DNA of 64,000 nucleotides from Nocardioides sp. Root190 (GTDB lineage Bacteria > Actinomycetota > Actinomycetes > Propionibacteriales > Nocardioidaceae): NCBI RefSeq assembly GCF_001428565.1, contig NZ_LMIA01000012.1:303472-367471 (forward strand), given 5' to 3'. The translations under genes and the position numbers were made by a program. Shown piece by piece: positions 1-7,471 of this stretch; positions within the stretch are counted from its first letter, which is position 1; every line of letters begins with the position of its first letter. The notes under the pieces are model-generated. The model did not search any database. It worked only from the letters and a program-made list of their open reading frames with translations, and was not told the DNA's origin.

Positions 1-458
1 TTGAAGATCGCGCCGGTGTAGCGCGGGTAGAGCGCCAGCGCGAGGGCCGCGGTGAACGCGAACCACCACCGCCCCTGCTCACCGATGCGGCGCGAGGAGC
101 GCGCGATCTCGAGGGCGCACAGCGCCATCAGCGCAATGCCGAGGACCCCGGTCAGACCGCAGACGATCGACCGCACCGTCCACGGGTCGGCGTCGAACAC
201 CCGGCCCAGCGTGGACTGGAAGAGCGCCACGACCGTTTCGAAGAACGGGCCGTGCTGCGGCAGCTGGGTCTGCTCGGGGTAGTCCAGGAAGCCGCGGTCC
301 CCGCCGAAGCTGAGGTACCAGTCGAGCACGCGGTGGCCGTAGTCGTTCTGCAGGGGCTCGTCAAAGGTCCGTCCGTGGACCTCGCCCTGCGTCAGGACGA
401 AACCGAGGAGGAGACAGAAGAGCAGTCCGAGAAGGACCTGCGGAACACGACGGAGCAC
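1..458 (-). CDS. GT39-like polytopic membrane glycosyltransferase, N-terminal part (runs off the window)
   Basis: Only the first about 152 residues are inside the window; the gene continues past position 1. The reading frame begins with a basic N-terminus, then a membrane segment at about residues 5-22. An extracytoplasmic loop follows with an Asp-Glu pair (TFDEPLQND), then further hydrophobic segments. A DE pair in the first outer loop is typical of GT-C/GT39-like enzymes that use polyprenyl-phosphate sugar donors; this assignment is inference from a fragment. The GTG at 458 is chosen because a TATCCT hexamer ends exactly six bases before it; a GTG at 491 is the alternative and would add 11 residues. 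It lies downstream of hsaF on the same strand but has its own promoter-like element. Confidence 0.6.
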   Translation of the reverse strand, partial: MLRRVPQVLLGLLFCLLLGFVLTQGEVHGRTFDEPLQNDYGHRVLDWYLSFGGDRGFLDYPEQTQLPQHGPFFETVVALFQSTLGRVFDADPWTVRSIVCGLTGVLGIALMALCALEIARSSRRIGEQGRWWFAFTAALALALYPRYTGAIF

Positions 459-464
459 CCCGTG

Positions 465-470
465 AGGATA
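465..470 (-). promoter_or_regulatory. -10 element (TATCCT) of a probable leaderless transcript
   Basis: TATCCT read on the minus strand ends six bases (CACGGG) before the GTG at 458. No Shine-Dalgarno sequence precedes that GTG. The geometry matches the other leaderless-type promoters in this window. Confidence 0.5.
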
Positions 471-510
471 GGTGCCCCACAGTGAGCCCACAGGGAGGCG
501 CCCCGGATGG

Positions 511-1605
511 TCACACCGTGACAGGCGACTCCGACTCCTGGGCGGCCTTGAGCTGGAGCGCGATGTCGATCAGCTGGTCCTCCTGGCCGCCGATGAGCTT
601 GCGCTTGCCGGCCTCCAGCAGGATCTGGGCACCCGAGACACCGAACCGCTCGGCGGCGTTGCCGGCGTGCTTCAGGAACGAGGAGTAGACCCCGGCGTAG
701 CCCATCATCAGCGTCATCCGGTCGAGCTGGCACTCCTCCGGCATGGCGGGCTTGATGACGTCCTCGGAGGCGTCGACGATCTTGAGGAAGTCCACGCCGG
801 TGGTCCAGCCGAGCTTGTCGGCCACACCGACGAACGCCTCGAGGGGCGTGTTGCCCGCACCCGCACCGAAGCGCCGTACGGAGCCGTCGATCTGGGTCGC
901 ACCCGCACGGGCGGCGACCACGGTGTTCGCGACACCCAGGCCGAGGTTCTCGTGGCCGTGGAAGCCGACGTCGGCCTGGTGGCCGATCTCGGCGACCACG
1001 GCAGACACGCGGTCGGCGGTCTGCTCCATGATCAGCGCGCCGGCCGAATCCACGACGTACACGCACTGGCAGCCGGCGTCGACCATGATCCGCGCCTGCC
1101 GGGCCAGGACCTCGGGCGGCTGGGTGTGGCTCATCATCAGGAACCCGACCGTTTCCAGGCCGAGCTCGCGGGCGAGTCCGAAGTGCTGGATCGAGACGTC
1201 GGCCTCGGTGCAGTGGGTCGCGATCCGGCAGATCTGGCCGCCGTTGTCCTGGGCAGCTCGGATGTCGTCCTTGGTGCCCAGGCCCGGGAGCATCAGGAAG
1301 GCGATCTTCGCGCGCTTGGCCGTCTCGGCCGCGATCTTGATGAGCTCCTGCTCCGGCGTGCGGGAGAAGCCGTAGTTGAACGAGGAGCCGCCCAGGCCGT
1401 CACCGTGGGTGACCTCGATGACCGGCACACCGGAGTTGTCCAAGGCCTCGACGATGTCGTGCACCTCAGTGGCGGTGAACTGGTGGCGCTTGTGGTGCGA
1501 GCCGTCGCGCAGGCAGGTGTCGGTCAGCCGCAGGTCGAGGGTGCCGAACGGCTTGTCGCCGTGGGTTCCGGACCAGGTGCGGGTCAGGTCGTTCAGGTCA
1601 GTCAT
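511..1605 (-). CDS. hsaF: 4-hydroxy-2-oxovalerate aldolase (HsaF/DmpG family)
   Basis: Cleaves 4-hydroxy-2-oxoacids to pyruvate and an aldehyde in the last steps of meta-cleavage pathways. In steroid catabolism it acts on the product of HsaE. At 364 residues it is slightly longer than the usual 340-350. Visible active-site residues are RDGSH at 33-37 (Arg, metal-binding Asp, His) and HGH at 216-218, the metal-binding histidine pair, with the DmpG-type helical domain (YAGVYSSF) near the C-terminus. It follows hsaG with a one-base gap. DmpG-type aldolases form a channelling complex with the acetaldehyde dehydrogenase encoded next door. Assignment to the steroid branch rests on the adjacent kstD and the KstR-type operators upstream of hsaE. 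Confidence 0.93.
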   Translation of the reverse strand: MTDLNDLTRTWSGTHGDKPFGTLDLRLTDTCLRDGSHHKRHQFTATEVHDIVEALDNSGVPVIEVTHGDGLGGSSFNYGFSRTPEQELIKIAAETAKRAKIAFLMLPGLGTKDDIRAAQDNGGQICRIATHCTEADVSIQHFGLARELGLETVGFLMMSHTQPPEVLARQARIMVDAGCQCVYVVDSAGALIMEQTADRVSAVVAEIGHQADVGFHGHENLGLGVANTVVAARAGATQIDGSVRRFGAGAGNTPLEAFVGVADKLGWTTGVDFLKIVDASEDVIKPAMPEECQLDRMTLMMGYAGVYSSFLKHAGNAAERFGVSGAQILLEAGKRKLIGGQEDQLIDIALQLKAAQESESPVTV

Positions 1606-1606
1606 C

Positions 1607-2518
1607 TCAGTTGCCCTTCTCGGCCAGCAGGTGGCGTGCGATGTTCTCGCCGACCTGCGCAGCGGCGGCGGTCATGATGTCGAGGTTGCCGGAGTACGGC
1701 GGCAGGAAGTCCCCCGCGCCCTCGACCTCGACGAAGATCGAGACCCTGCGGCGCCCACCGGTCAGGTCGGAGGGCCCGTCGAACTGGGGCTCCTGGAGCA
1801 GGCGGTAGCCCGGGACGTACTGCTGGACGGCCTTCTCCATGCGGTGCACCGACTCGGAGATCGCATCGGTGTCGGCATCGGGGTCCACGGCGCAGAAGAT
1901 CGTGTCGCGCATGATCATCGGCGGCTCGGCGGGGTTGAGGATGATGATCGCCTTGCCCTGCGCGGCGCCACCGATGCTGACCACACCCGCCGAGGTGGTG
2001 CTGGTGAACTCGTCGATGTTGGCCCGGGTCCCGGGACCGGCGCTGACCGAGGAGACCGAGGCGACGATCTCGGCGTACGACACCGGGGTGACCCGCGAGA
2101 CGGCGTTGACCATGGGGATGGTGGCCTGGCCACCACAGGTGATCATGTTGACGTTGAGCGCGTCGACGTGCTCGAGACCGTTGACCGGCGGGATCACCGC
2201 CGGACCCACGGCGGCCGGCGTCAGGTCGATCGCACGGATGCCGGCCTCGGCGTAGCGCGGCGCGCAGGCACGGTGCACGTAGGCCGAAGTGGCCTCGAAC
2301 AACAGGTCGGGCAGCTCGTCCTGCCCCAACAACCAGTCGACACCCTCGTGACTGACCTCGAGGCCCTTGTCGGCGGCAATCTTCAGACCCTCGCTGGATG
2401 GGTCCACACCGATCATCCAGCGCGGCTCGACGACATCGGAGCGGAGCAGCTTGAAGAGCAGGTCCGTGCCGATGTTGCCGGGACCGACGATGGCGGCCGT
2501 CAGCTTCTTTGCACTCAC
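1607..2518 (-). CDS. hsaG: Acetaldehyde/propionaldehyde dehydrogenase, acylating (HsaG/DmpF family)
   Basis: Converts the aldehyde released by HsaF to the acyl-CoA using NAD and CoA. The 303-residue length is normal for the DmpF/MhpF family. A dinucleotide-binding glycine motif GPGNIG is at residues 12-17. The catalytic cysteine is Cys128 in the family-specific ITCGGQ context. It lies four bases downstream of hsaE and one base upstream of hsaF, so the three genes form a single unit. In steroid degraders this enzyme handles propionaldehyde derived from rings C/D intermediates; the aldehyde preference is inferred from context, not from the sequence. Confidence 0.93.
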   Translation of the reverse strand: MSAKKLTAAIVGPGNIGTDLLFKLLRSDVVEPRWMIGVDPSSEGLKIAADKGLEVSHEGVDWLLGQDELPDLLFEATSAYVHRACAPRYAEAGIRAIDLTPAAVGPAVIPPVNGLEHVDALNVNMITCGGQATIPMVNAVSRVTPVSYAEIVASVSSVSAGPGTRANIDEFTSTTSAGVVSIGGAAQGKAIIILNPAEPPMIMRDTIFCAVDPDADTDAISESVHRMEKAVQQYVPGYRLLQEPQFDGPSDLTGGRRRVSIFVEVEGAGDFLPPYSGNLDIMTAAAAQVGENIARHLLAEKGN

Positions 2519-2522
2519 GTCT

Positions 2523-3344
2523 TTACTCCTCGAACGAGACGGTCAGGGGCGCGAAGCCACTGATGGACGCCGTGACCCGGTCACCCGGGACGAACGGCAC
2601 GAAGGGGCCCAGGGCCCCGGACAGGATGAGGTGGCCCGCTCGGAGCGGGTCACCGAAGCGGGCCGCCTGCACGGCCAGCCAGCGCAGGGCCTCGAGCGGG
2701 TCGCCCAGGCACGCCGCGCCAGTGCCCGATGAACGCTCCACGTCGTTGATGGTGAGTGACATCGTCACGTCGCGCGGCTCGATCCCGCCCTCGCCGTGAC
2801 CACTGAGCGGGAGTCCGTCCCGTCCGATCACGAACAGACCGCTCGACGCGTTGTCGGCGACGGTGTCGGTGAAGCCGATGTCCCAGTTCTCGATGCGGGA
2901 GTCGACGATCTCCAGGGCCGGCAGCGCCATCTCGACCGCGTCGCGCACGAGCTCGAGGGTGATCTGGTCCTCCGGCACGTCGATGTCGCGGGCCAGCACG
3001 AAGGCGACCTCGGCCTCGACGCGCGGCTGCACGAGCGTGCGCATCGAGATCGGCACGCCCCCCGCGCCGTCGCTCACGTCCATGTCGGACAGGAGGTAAC
3101 CGAAGTCGGGCTGGTCCACGCCGAGCTGCCGCTGCACCGCCTCGGAGGTGGCGCCGATCTTGCGCCCGACCACGTGGACACCGGTCGCGGCGATGCGCGC
3201 CTGGACGAGGCCCTGCTGCACGGCGTACGCGGCGGGGAGGTCGTCGGTGCCGATGAGGTCACGCACGGCGGCGCACGGTACGCGGGTCGCCTGGGCGGTG
3301 GCGAGCCGGTCGACGGCGGCCGCGACGGCTTCGGTTGAGGTCAC
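2523..3344 (-). CDS. hsaE: 2-hydroxypenta-2,4-dienoate hydratase (HsaE/MhpD family)
   Basis: Hydrates a 2-hydroxy-2,4-dienoate to the 4-hydroxy-2-oxoacid used by HsaF. The 273-residue protein is a full-length member of the fumarylacetoacetate hydrolase-like MhpD family, with the conserved EAEVAF segment in the middle that carries the metal-binding acidic residues. The start is the GTG at 3344: TAGTAT lies exactly six bases upstream and overlaps a perfect KstR-type palindrome. There is no Shine-Dalgarno sequence. It heads the hsaE-hsaG-hsaF unit. Gene order and the divergent kstD match the M. tuberculosis steroid cluster Rv3534c-Rv3537. Confidence 0.9.
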   Translation of the reverse strand: MTSTEAVAAAVDRLATAQATRVPCAAVRDLIGTDDLPAAYAVQQGLVQARIAATGVHVVGRKIGATSEAVQRQLGVDQPDFGYLLSDMDVSDGAGGVPISMRTLVQPRVEAEVAFVLARDIDVPEDQITLELVRDAVEMALPALEIVDSRIENWDIGFTDTVADNASSGLFVIGRDGLPLSGHGEGGIEPRDVTMSLTINDVERSSGTGAACLGDPLEALRWLAVQAARFGDPLRAGHLILSGALGPFVPFVPGDRVTASISGFAPLTVSFEE

Positions 3345-3350
3345 CCGGAC

Positions 3351-3368
3351 ATACTAGAACGTGTTCTA
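3351..3368 (-). promoter_or_regulatory. hsaE promoter with KstR-type operator
   Basis: Positions 3355-3368 read TAGAACGTGTTCTA, a perfect 14-bp palindrome fitting the KstR consensus TNNAACNNGTTNNA. The -10 hexamer TAGTAT (3351-3356, minus strand) overlaps the operator by two bases and is six bases from the GTG at 3344. A repressor bound here would cover the core promoter of a leaderless transcript. No good -35 element was seen. Confidence 0.75.
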
Positions 3369-3387
3369 CGTCGGCGCACGGACTGTC

Positions 3388-3897
3388 CTACCCCGCGTCG
3401 ACGAGCGTCGTGACGGCACCCAGCTCGGGGTCCCACCGGCGCAGCCCGGCCAGCACCAGCTCCCCTCCCCCGTGGGCGAGCACCTCGAGGGCGCGCGGCA
3501 CGTCGGCACGCAGGACCCGACGCGCCAGGGTCACGTGCGGCAGCCAGCCGGCCGGGTGACGGTCCGGCACCTGCGCCCGGACCGCGAGCACCCGGCGCAG
3601 GACGGTGTCGTCGACGTCGACCGCCCGGGCGATGGTGACCCGCTCACCCCCGAGCAGCAGCAGCCCGGACAGTCGCGCGGCGACGGGGAGGAGTCCGCCC
3701 AGCCGGACCTCGGCGACGTCCAGCGCCTCCTGGGGCAGCAGTGGCGCGGAGACCACCGTCACGTGCGGGGCGTTGCTCGCCCCGCGGTGGTCGAGCTGGG
3801 AGGGCAGTCCCGCGTCGCGCAGCGCCTGCCAGTCGTCGAGCAGCGCAGATCTGCCGGCCTCGTCGGGCACCAGCTCGAGCGCATGAAGTCTCACCAC
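3388..3897 (-). CDS. 2'-5' RNA ligase / cyclic phosphodiesterase family protein
   Basis: A 169-residue protein with the two HxTx-type motifs of the 2H phosphoesterase superfamily: PHVTV at about 44-48 and PHVTL at about 120-124. The family hydrolyses 2',3'-cyclic phosphate ends of RNA, and some members ligate RNA; the true substrate is unknown. Two consecutive GTG codons at 3897 and 3894 are possible starts and neither has a clear ribosome binding site. The gene is divergent from kstD with only 53 bases between the starts, and that gap contains the kstD KstR-type box. It sits between the two arms of the steroid island, where M. tuberculosis has no such gene, so it looks like a local insertion that may share steroid control. 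Confidence 0.75.
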   Translation of the reverse strand: MVRLHALELVPDEAGRSALLDDWQALRDAGLPSQLDHRGASNAPHVTVVSAPLLPQEALDVAEVRLGGLLPVAARLSGLLLLGGERVTIARAVDVDDTVLRRVLAVRAQVPDRHPAGWLPHVTLARRVLRADVPRALEVLAHGGGELVLAGLRRWDPELGAVTTLVDAG

Positions 3898-3928
3898 GGA
3901 TCCAGTCTGCCCGCCCCTTCCACGGCAG

Positions 3929-3944
3929 TAGAACCTGTTACAGT
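3929..3944 (+). promoter_or_regulatory. kstD promoter with KstR-type operator
   Basis: Positions 3929-3942 read TAGAACCTGTTACA, which fits the KstR consensus TNNAACNNGTTNNA. The -10 hexamer TACAGT (3939-3944) overlaps the right half of the operator and ends six bases before the ATG at 3951. The operator lies between kstD and the divergent 2'-5' RNA ligase-like gene, so it could also affect that gene. Confidence 0.75.
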
Positions 3945-3950
3945 TTTGCC

Positions 3951-5612
3951 ATGAAGGAGACGTACGACGTCGTCGTGGTCGGCGCCGGTGGTGCTGGCAT
4001 GTCCGCTGCACTGGCTGCCTCCCGCAAGGGACTCGACACGGTACTCATCGAGAAGAGCGTGTACTTCGGTGGCTCGACCGCCCGCTCCGGCGGCGGCGTG
4101 TGGATCCCCGGCAACTACGCCCTGGAGGCCGCGGGGCAGGTCGATCCCGCTGACCGGGACCGCGCCAAGGAGTACCTCGACGCCATCGTCGGCGACACCG
4201 TCCCGAAGGTCCGGCGCGACACCTATCTCGACCGGGGCCCCGAGGTGCTGGACTTCATCCGGCAGAACACTCCGCTGACCTTCACCTGGGTCCCCGAGTA
4301 CGCCGACTACCTGCCCGAGCAGCCCGGCGGCCGTCCGCGTGGCCGCAGCGTCGAGCCGGTCCCGATGGACGCCCGCTTCCTCGGCGACGAGCTCGACCAC
4401 CTGCACCCGGCCTACACCAAGGCTCCGGCCAACCTCATCGTGATGCAGCGCGACTACCGCAAGATCAGCCTCGGGCTGCGCACGATCAAGGGTCCGCTCA
4501 CCATGCTCCGCGTGATGCTGAAGCGCCTGATCTCCCTGGTGCTCGGCAAGAAGATGTACGCGATGGGCAACGCCATCGCCATCGGCCTGCGCAAGGGCCT
4601 CAGCGACGCCGGCGTGCCGGTCGAGTACGAGACCTCGCTGCTCGACCTCCTCGTCGAGGACGGTCGCGTCGTCGGCGTCGTCGTCGAGCAGGGCGGCGAG
4701 CGTCGTGAGATCCGCGCCACCCGCGGCGTGATCCTGGGCTCCGGCGGCTTCGAGCACAGCCAGGAGCTGCGCGAGAAGTTCCTCCCCCAGCCGACCTCGA
4801 CCGAGTGGTCGACCGGCGCCGTCTCCAACACCGGCGGCGGGCTCCTCGCGGGCACCGCGGCCGGAGCCGCGACCGACCTCCTCGACGACGCCTGGTGGGG
4901 GCCGACCATCCCGCTCCCGGGCCGCGCGTGGTTCTGCCTGGCCGAGCGCAACCTGCCCGGCTCGATCATGGTCAACGCCGCCGGCAAGCGCTACATGAAC
5001 GAGGCACTGCCCTACGTCGAGGCGACCCACGAGATGTACAAGGGCGAGGCCACCGGCGTCAGCCACGTGCCGTCGTACCTCGTCTTCGACCAGACCTACC
5101 GCAACCGGTACCTCTTCGCCGGCCTCGCCGGCCGACAGCCCTTCCCGGGCCGTTGGTACAAGGAGGGCATCGTCGTGCGCGCCGACTCGCTGGCCGAGCT
5201 CGCGACGAAGGTCGGCCTGCCCGACGGTTCGCTCGACGCGACCGTCGAGCGGTTCAACGGGTTCGCCCGCAGCGGCGTGGACGAGGACTTCCACCGCGGC
5301 GAGAGCGCCTACGACAAGTACTACTCCGACCCGACCGTGAAGCCGAACTGCTCCCTGGCCCCGATCCAGAAGGGCCCGTTCTACGCCGTCAAGATCGTCG
5401 CCGGCGACCTGGGCACCAAGGGCGGCCTGGTGACCGACGAGACCGCCCGCGTGCTGCGCGAGGACGGTTCGGTGATTCCCGGCCTGTACGCCGCGGGCAA
5501 CGTCTCCTCCGCCGTCATGGGCAACACCTACCCCGGCCCGGGCGGCACGATCGGACCTGCCCTCGTGTTCGGCTACCTGGCCGCCGAGGACATCGCCAAG
5601 GAGGCCAGCTGA
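3951..5612 (+). CDS. kstD: 3-oxosteroid 1-dehydrogenase
   Basis: FAD enzyme that introduces the C1-C2 double bond into ring A of 3-oxo-4-ene steroids, a step toward opening the steroid nucleus. The 553-residue protein starts at ATG 3951; longer upstream reading of the frame lacks this dinucleotide-binding start. The FAD motif GAGGAG is at residues 11-16, followed by the ARSGGGVWIPGN segment typical of the family. The C-terminal GNTYPGPGGTIGPA block carries the Tyr and Gly positions used in catalysis and substrate binding by known KstD enzymes. The last base of its stop codon is the first base of the MaoC-type gene's ATG. Expression is probably under KstR through the operator over its promoter. 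Confidence 0.95.
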   Translation: MKETYDVVVVGAGGAGMSAALAASRKGLDTVLIEKSVYFGGSTARSGGGVWIPGNYALEAAGQVDPADRDRAKEYLDAIVGDTVPKVRRDTYLDRGPEVLDFIRQNTPLTFTWVPEYADYLPEQPGGRPRGRSVEPVPMDARFLGDELDHLHPAYTKAPANLIVMQRDYRKISLGLRTIKGPLTMLRVMLKRLISLVLGKKMYAMGNAIAIGLRKGLSDAGVPVEYETSLLDLLVEDGRVVGVVVEQGGERREIRATRGVILGSGGFEHSQELREKFLPQPTSTEWSTGAVSNTGGGLLAGTAAGAATDLLDDAWWGPTIPLPGRAWFCLAERNLPGSIMVNAAGKRYMNEALPYVEATHEMYKGEATGVSHVPSYLVFDQTYRNRYLFAGLAGRQPFPGRWYKEGIVVRADSLAELATKVGLPDGSLDATVERFNGFARSGVDEDFHRGESAYDKYYSDPTVKPNCSLAPIQKGPFYAVKIVAGDLGTKGGLVTDETARVLREDGSVIPGLYAAGNVSSAVMGNTYPGPGGTIGPALVFGYLAAEDIAKEAS

Positions 5613-6493
5613 TGCCCATCGACCCGTCCGTCGCGATCGGATCCGAGACCGCTCACAGCACGTTCAGCTGGACCGAGTCCGACGTCCTACTCTACCACCT
5701 CGGCATCGGTGCCGGCTCCCGTGCCGGCGACAACCTCTCCAGCGCCGCGCTGCGCTACACGCTCGACGACGCCGCGCTGCAGGTGCTGCCGTCCTTCGGA
5801 GTGGTGGCGCCGACCTTCCACGAGACCGACCCGCCGCCGCTGGACCTGCCGGGTTGCGACATCAACCTCGCCCAGGTCGTGCACGGGTCCCAGTCGATCT
5901 CCGTGTCCGGGCCGCTCCCCACCTCCGGGACAGCGACGATCCGGACCACGCTCACCGACATCTGGGACAAGGGCAAGGCCGCCGTCATCTGGCAGGAGGG
6001 CGTCGCGACGTCGGACGCCACCGGCGAAGAGTTGTGGCGCGTGCGTTCCTCGATCTTCGTCAAGGGCGAGGGCGGCTGGGGCGGCGACCGTGGCACGGCC
6101 ACGCCCGTCGAGGTGCCGGACCGCGACGCGGACCACGTGTCGTCGTACACCGTGACCCCGCAGCAGGCGCTGCTGTACCGGCTCTCCGGTGACCGCAACC
6201 CGCTCCACGCCGATCCCGGCTTCGCGAAGACGGCCGGCTTCCCCGCGCCGATCCTGCACGGCCTGTGCTCCTACGGCATCGTGCTGCGCGAGCTGACCGA
6301 CGGTCTCCTGGGGGGCGACGCGTCCGCCGTCGGTGGTTTCACCAGCCGCTTCGCAGGCGTGGTCTTCCCGGGCGAGACGATCCGGGTCGCCGGTTGGCGC
6401 ACCAACGACGCGATCATCGGCTCGGCCACCATCGAGGGCGGCGAGCGGGACGGCTCCCCCGTGCTCGCGGACTGCGTGCTGACCCTGGCTTGA
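5612..6493 (+). CDS. MaoC family double-hotdog enoyl-CoA hydratase
   Basis: A 293-residue double-hotdog protein. The N-terminal half resembles the MaoC-like N-terminal domain, and the C-terminal half carries the hydratase-2 motif (RNPLHADP, then FPAPILHGLCSYG) with the catalytic Asp and His. Such enzymes hydrate 2-enoyl-CoA thioesters to the (R)-3-hydroxyacyl-CoA and here probably act on a steroid side-chain or ring-derived CoA ester. The start overlaps the kstD stop codon by one base (TGATG), and AAGGAGG lies about eight bases upstream. It occupies the place of Rv3538 next to Rv3537 (kstD) in M. tuberculosis. The exact substrate cannot be read from the sequence. Confidence 0.88.
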   Translation: MPIDPSVAIGSETAHSTFSWTESDVLLYHLGIGAGSRAGDNLSSAALRYTLDDAALQVLPSFGVVAPTFHETDPPPLDLPGCDINLAQVVHGSQSISVSGPLPTSGTATIRTTLTDIWDKGKAAVIWQEGVATSDATGEELWRVRSSIFVKGEGGWGGDRGTATPVEVPDRDADHVSSYTVTPQQALLYRLSGDRNPLHADPGFAKTAGFPAPILHGLCSYGIVLRELTDGLLGGDASAVGGFTSRFAGVVFPGETIRVAGWRTNDAIIGSATIEGGERDGSPVLADCVLTLA

Positions 6494-6507
6494 TCGACCG
6501 GCCTGAT

Positions 6508-6942
6508 TCAGGACAGGGACGCGGTCAGCGTCCGCAGGAGCGCACGGAGCTGGTCGGCCTGCTCGAGGCTGATGCCCAGCGCGTCGGCGATGCGGCAGTG
6601 CACGTCACCGAAGCGGGCGTGCACGGCCCGCCCCTGCTCCGTGAGCGCCACCACGACCGCACGCTCGTCATCGGTGCTCCGCCGACGGGTGAGCAGACCG
6701 TCGCGCTCGAGTCGCCGCAGGAGCGGCGACAGGGTCGCGTGGTCGAGGCGCAGCTCGCGCCCGACGTCCTTGATCAGCATCTCCTCGCGCGCGCCGAGGA
6801 CCACCAGCACGAGGTACTGCGGGTAGGTCAGGCCGAGCTCGCCGAGGATCGGCCGGTACGCCGCCGTGACCTGTCGCGATGCGGCGTACAGGTCGAAGCA
6901 GAGCAGGTCCTCCAGCACCGGGGTGTCGACCGATTCAGTCAT
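6508..6942 (-). CDS. ohrR: Organic-hydroperoxide-sensing MarR-family repressor (OhrR type)
   Basis: A 144-residue MarR-type winged helix regulator. The sensing residues of B. subtilis OhrR are at the same positions here: Cys15 in LLCFDLY, Tyr19 and Tyr29. The segment AYRPILGELGLTYPQYL is characteristic of OhrR. Peroxidation of the single N-terminal cysteine would release DNA. The wing contains RRSTDDERA. It is divergent from osmC, 88 bases apart, and the gap holds two palindromes that are candidate operators. TATATT ends six bases before its ATG, so the mRNA is probably leaderless. It converges with the MaoC-type gene with a 14-base gap. Confidence 0.9.
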   Translation of the reverse strand: MTESVDTPVLEDLLCFDLYAASRQVTAAYRPILGELGLTYPQYLVLVVLGAREEMLIKDVGRELRLDHATLSPLLRRLERDGLLTRRRSTDDERAVVVALTEQGRAVHARFGDVHCRIADALGISLEQADQLRALLRTLTASLS

Positions 6943-6948
6943 GCTTGG

Positions 6949-6954
6949 AATATA
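6949..6954 (-). promoter_or_regulatory. -10 element (TATATT) of ohrR, leaderless geometry
   Basis: TATATT on the minus strand is followed by CCAAGC and then the ohrR ATG at 6942. No Shine-Dalgarno sequence is present. Confidence 0.6.
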
Positions 6955-6964
6955 CCTCGTGGTC

Positions 6965-7004
6965 GATTAACTTGTGCACTACGTAATCCCCAACGTGATC
7001 ACGT
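6965..7004. promoter_or_regulatory. Candidate OhrR operators between ohrR and osmC
   Basis: Two inverted repeats lie in the divergent gap. At 6965-6988, GATTA and TAATC arms flank a central GTGCAC, giving an imperfect 24-bp palindrome. At 6993-7004, ACGTGATCACGT is a perfect 12-bp palindrome. Either could be the OhrR site; their position between the regulator and its likely target is the main argument. Confidence 0.45.
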
Positions 7005-7030
7005 GTCACCCACCGAGAGGAAACCCCATC

Positions 7031-7471
7031 ATGCCCACTCGCACCGGACGTACCGCCTGGAACGGCGGCCTGCAGGACGGCTCCGGCCAGGTCGAGCTGA
7101 CCTCGTCGAAGGCCGGCACCTTCGAGGTCTCCTTCCCGAAGCGGGCCGCGGACGACGCCGACGGCACCACGAGCCCTGAAGAGCTCATCGGTGCTGCCCA
7201 CTCCGCGTGCTACGCCATGTCGCTGTCCAACGAGATCGCCCAGGCCGGAGGCACCCCCGTCGCGCTGGACGTGCAGGCCGACGTCACGCTCGGCCCGGAC
7301 CCGGCGGGCGGCTTCCAGCTCACCGCGATCAAGCTGACCGTGCGCGCCGAGGTCGAGGGGCTCGACGAGGAGGCCTTCCAGACTGCCGCCGCGGCCGCCA
7401 AGGTCGGCTGCCCGGTGAGCAAGGCGCTCACCAGCGTGCCGATCACTCTCGACGCGGCTCTGGAGAGCTGA
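7031..7471 (+). CDS. osmC: OsmC family peroxiredoxin
   Basis: A 146-residue thiol peroxidase that reduces organic hydroperoxides. The two redox cysteines are Cys60 in AAHSACYAMS and Cys127 in KVGCPVSKAL. These contexts place it in the OsmC rather than the Ohr branch of the family, although it is paired with an OhrR-type regulator. The start ATG at 7031 is preceded by GAGAGGAAA as ribosome binding site, unlike its leaderless neighbours. Its 3' end overlaps the convergent MOSC gene by 29 bases. Expression is probably induced by organic peroxides through OhrR. Confidence 0.92.
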   Translation: MPTRTGRTAWNGGLQDGSGQVELTSSKAGTFEVSFPKRAADDADGTTSPEELIGAAHSACYAMSLSNEIAQAGGTPVALDVQADVTLGPDPAGGFQLTAIKLTVRAEVEGLDEEAFQTAAAAAKVGCPVSKALTSVPITLDAALES

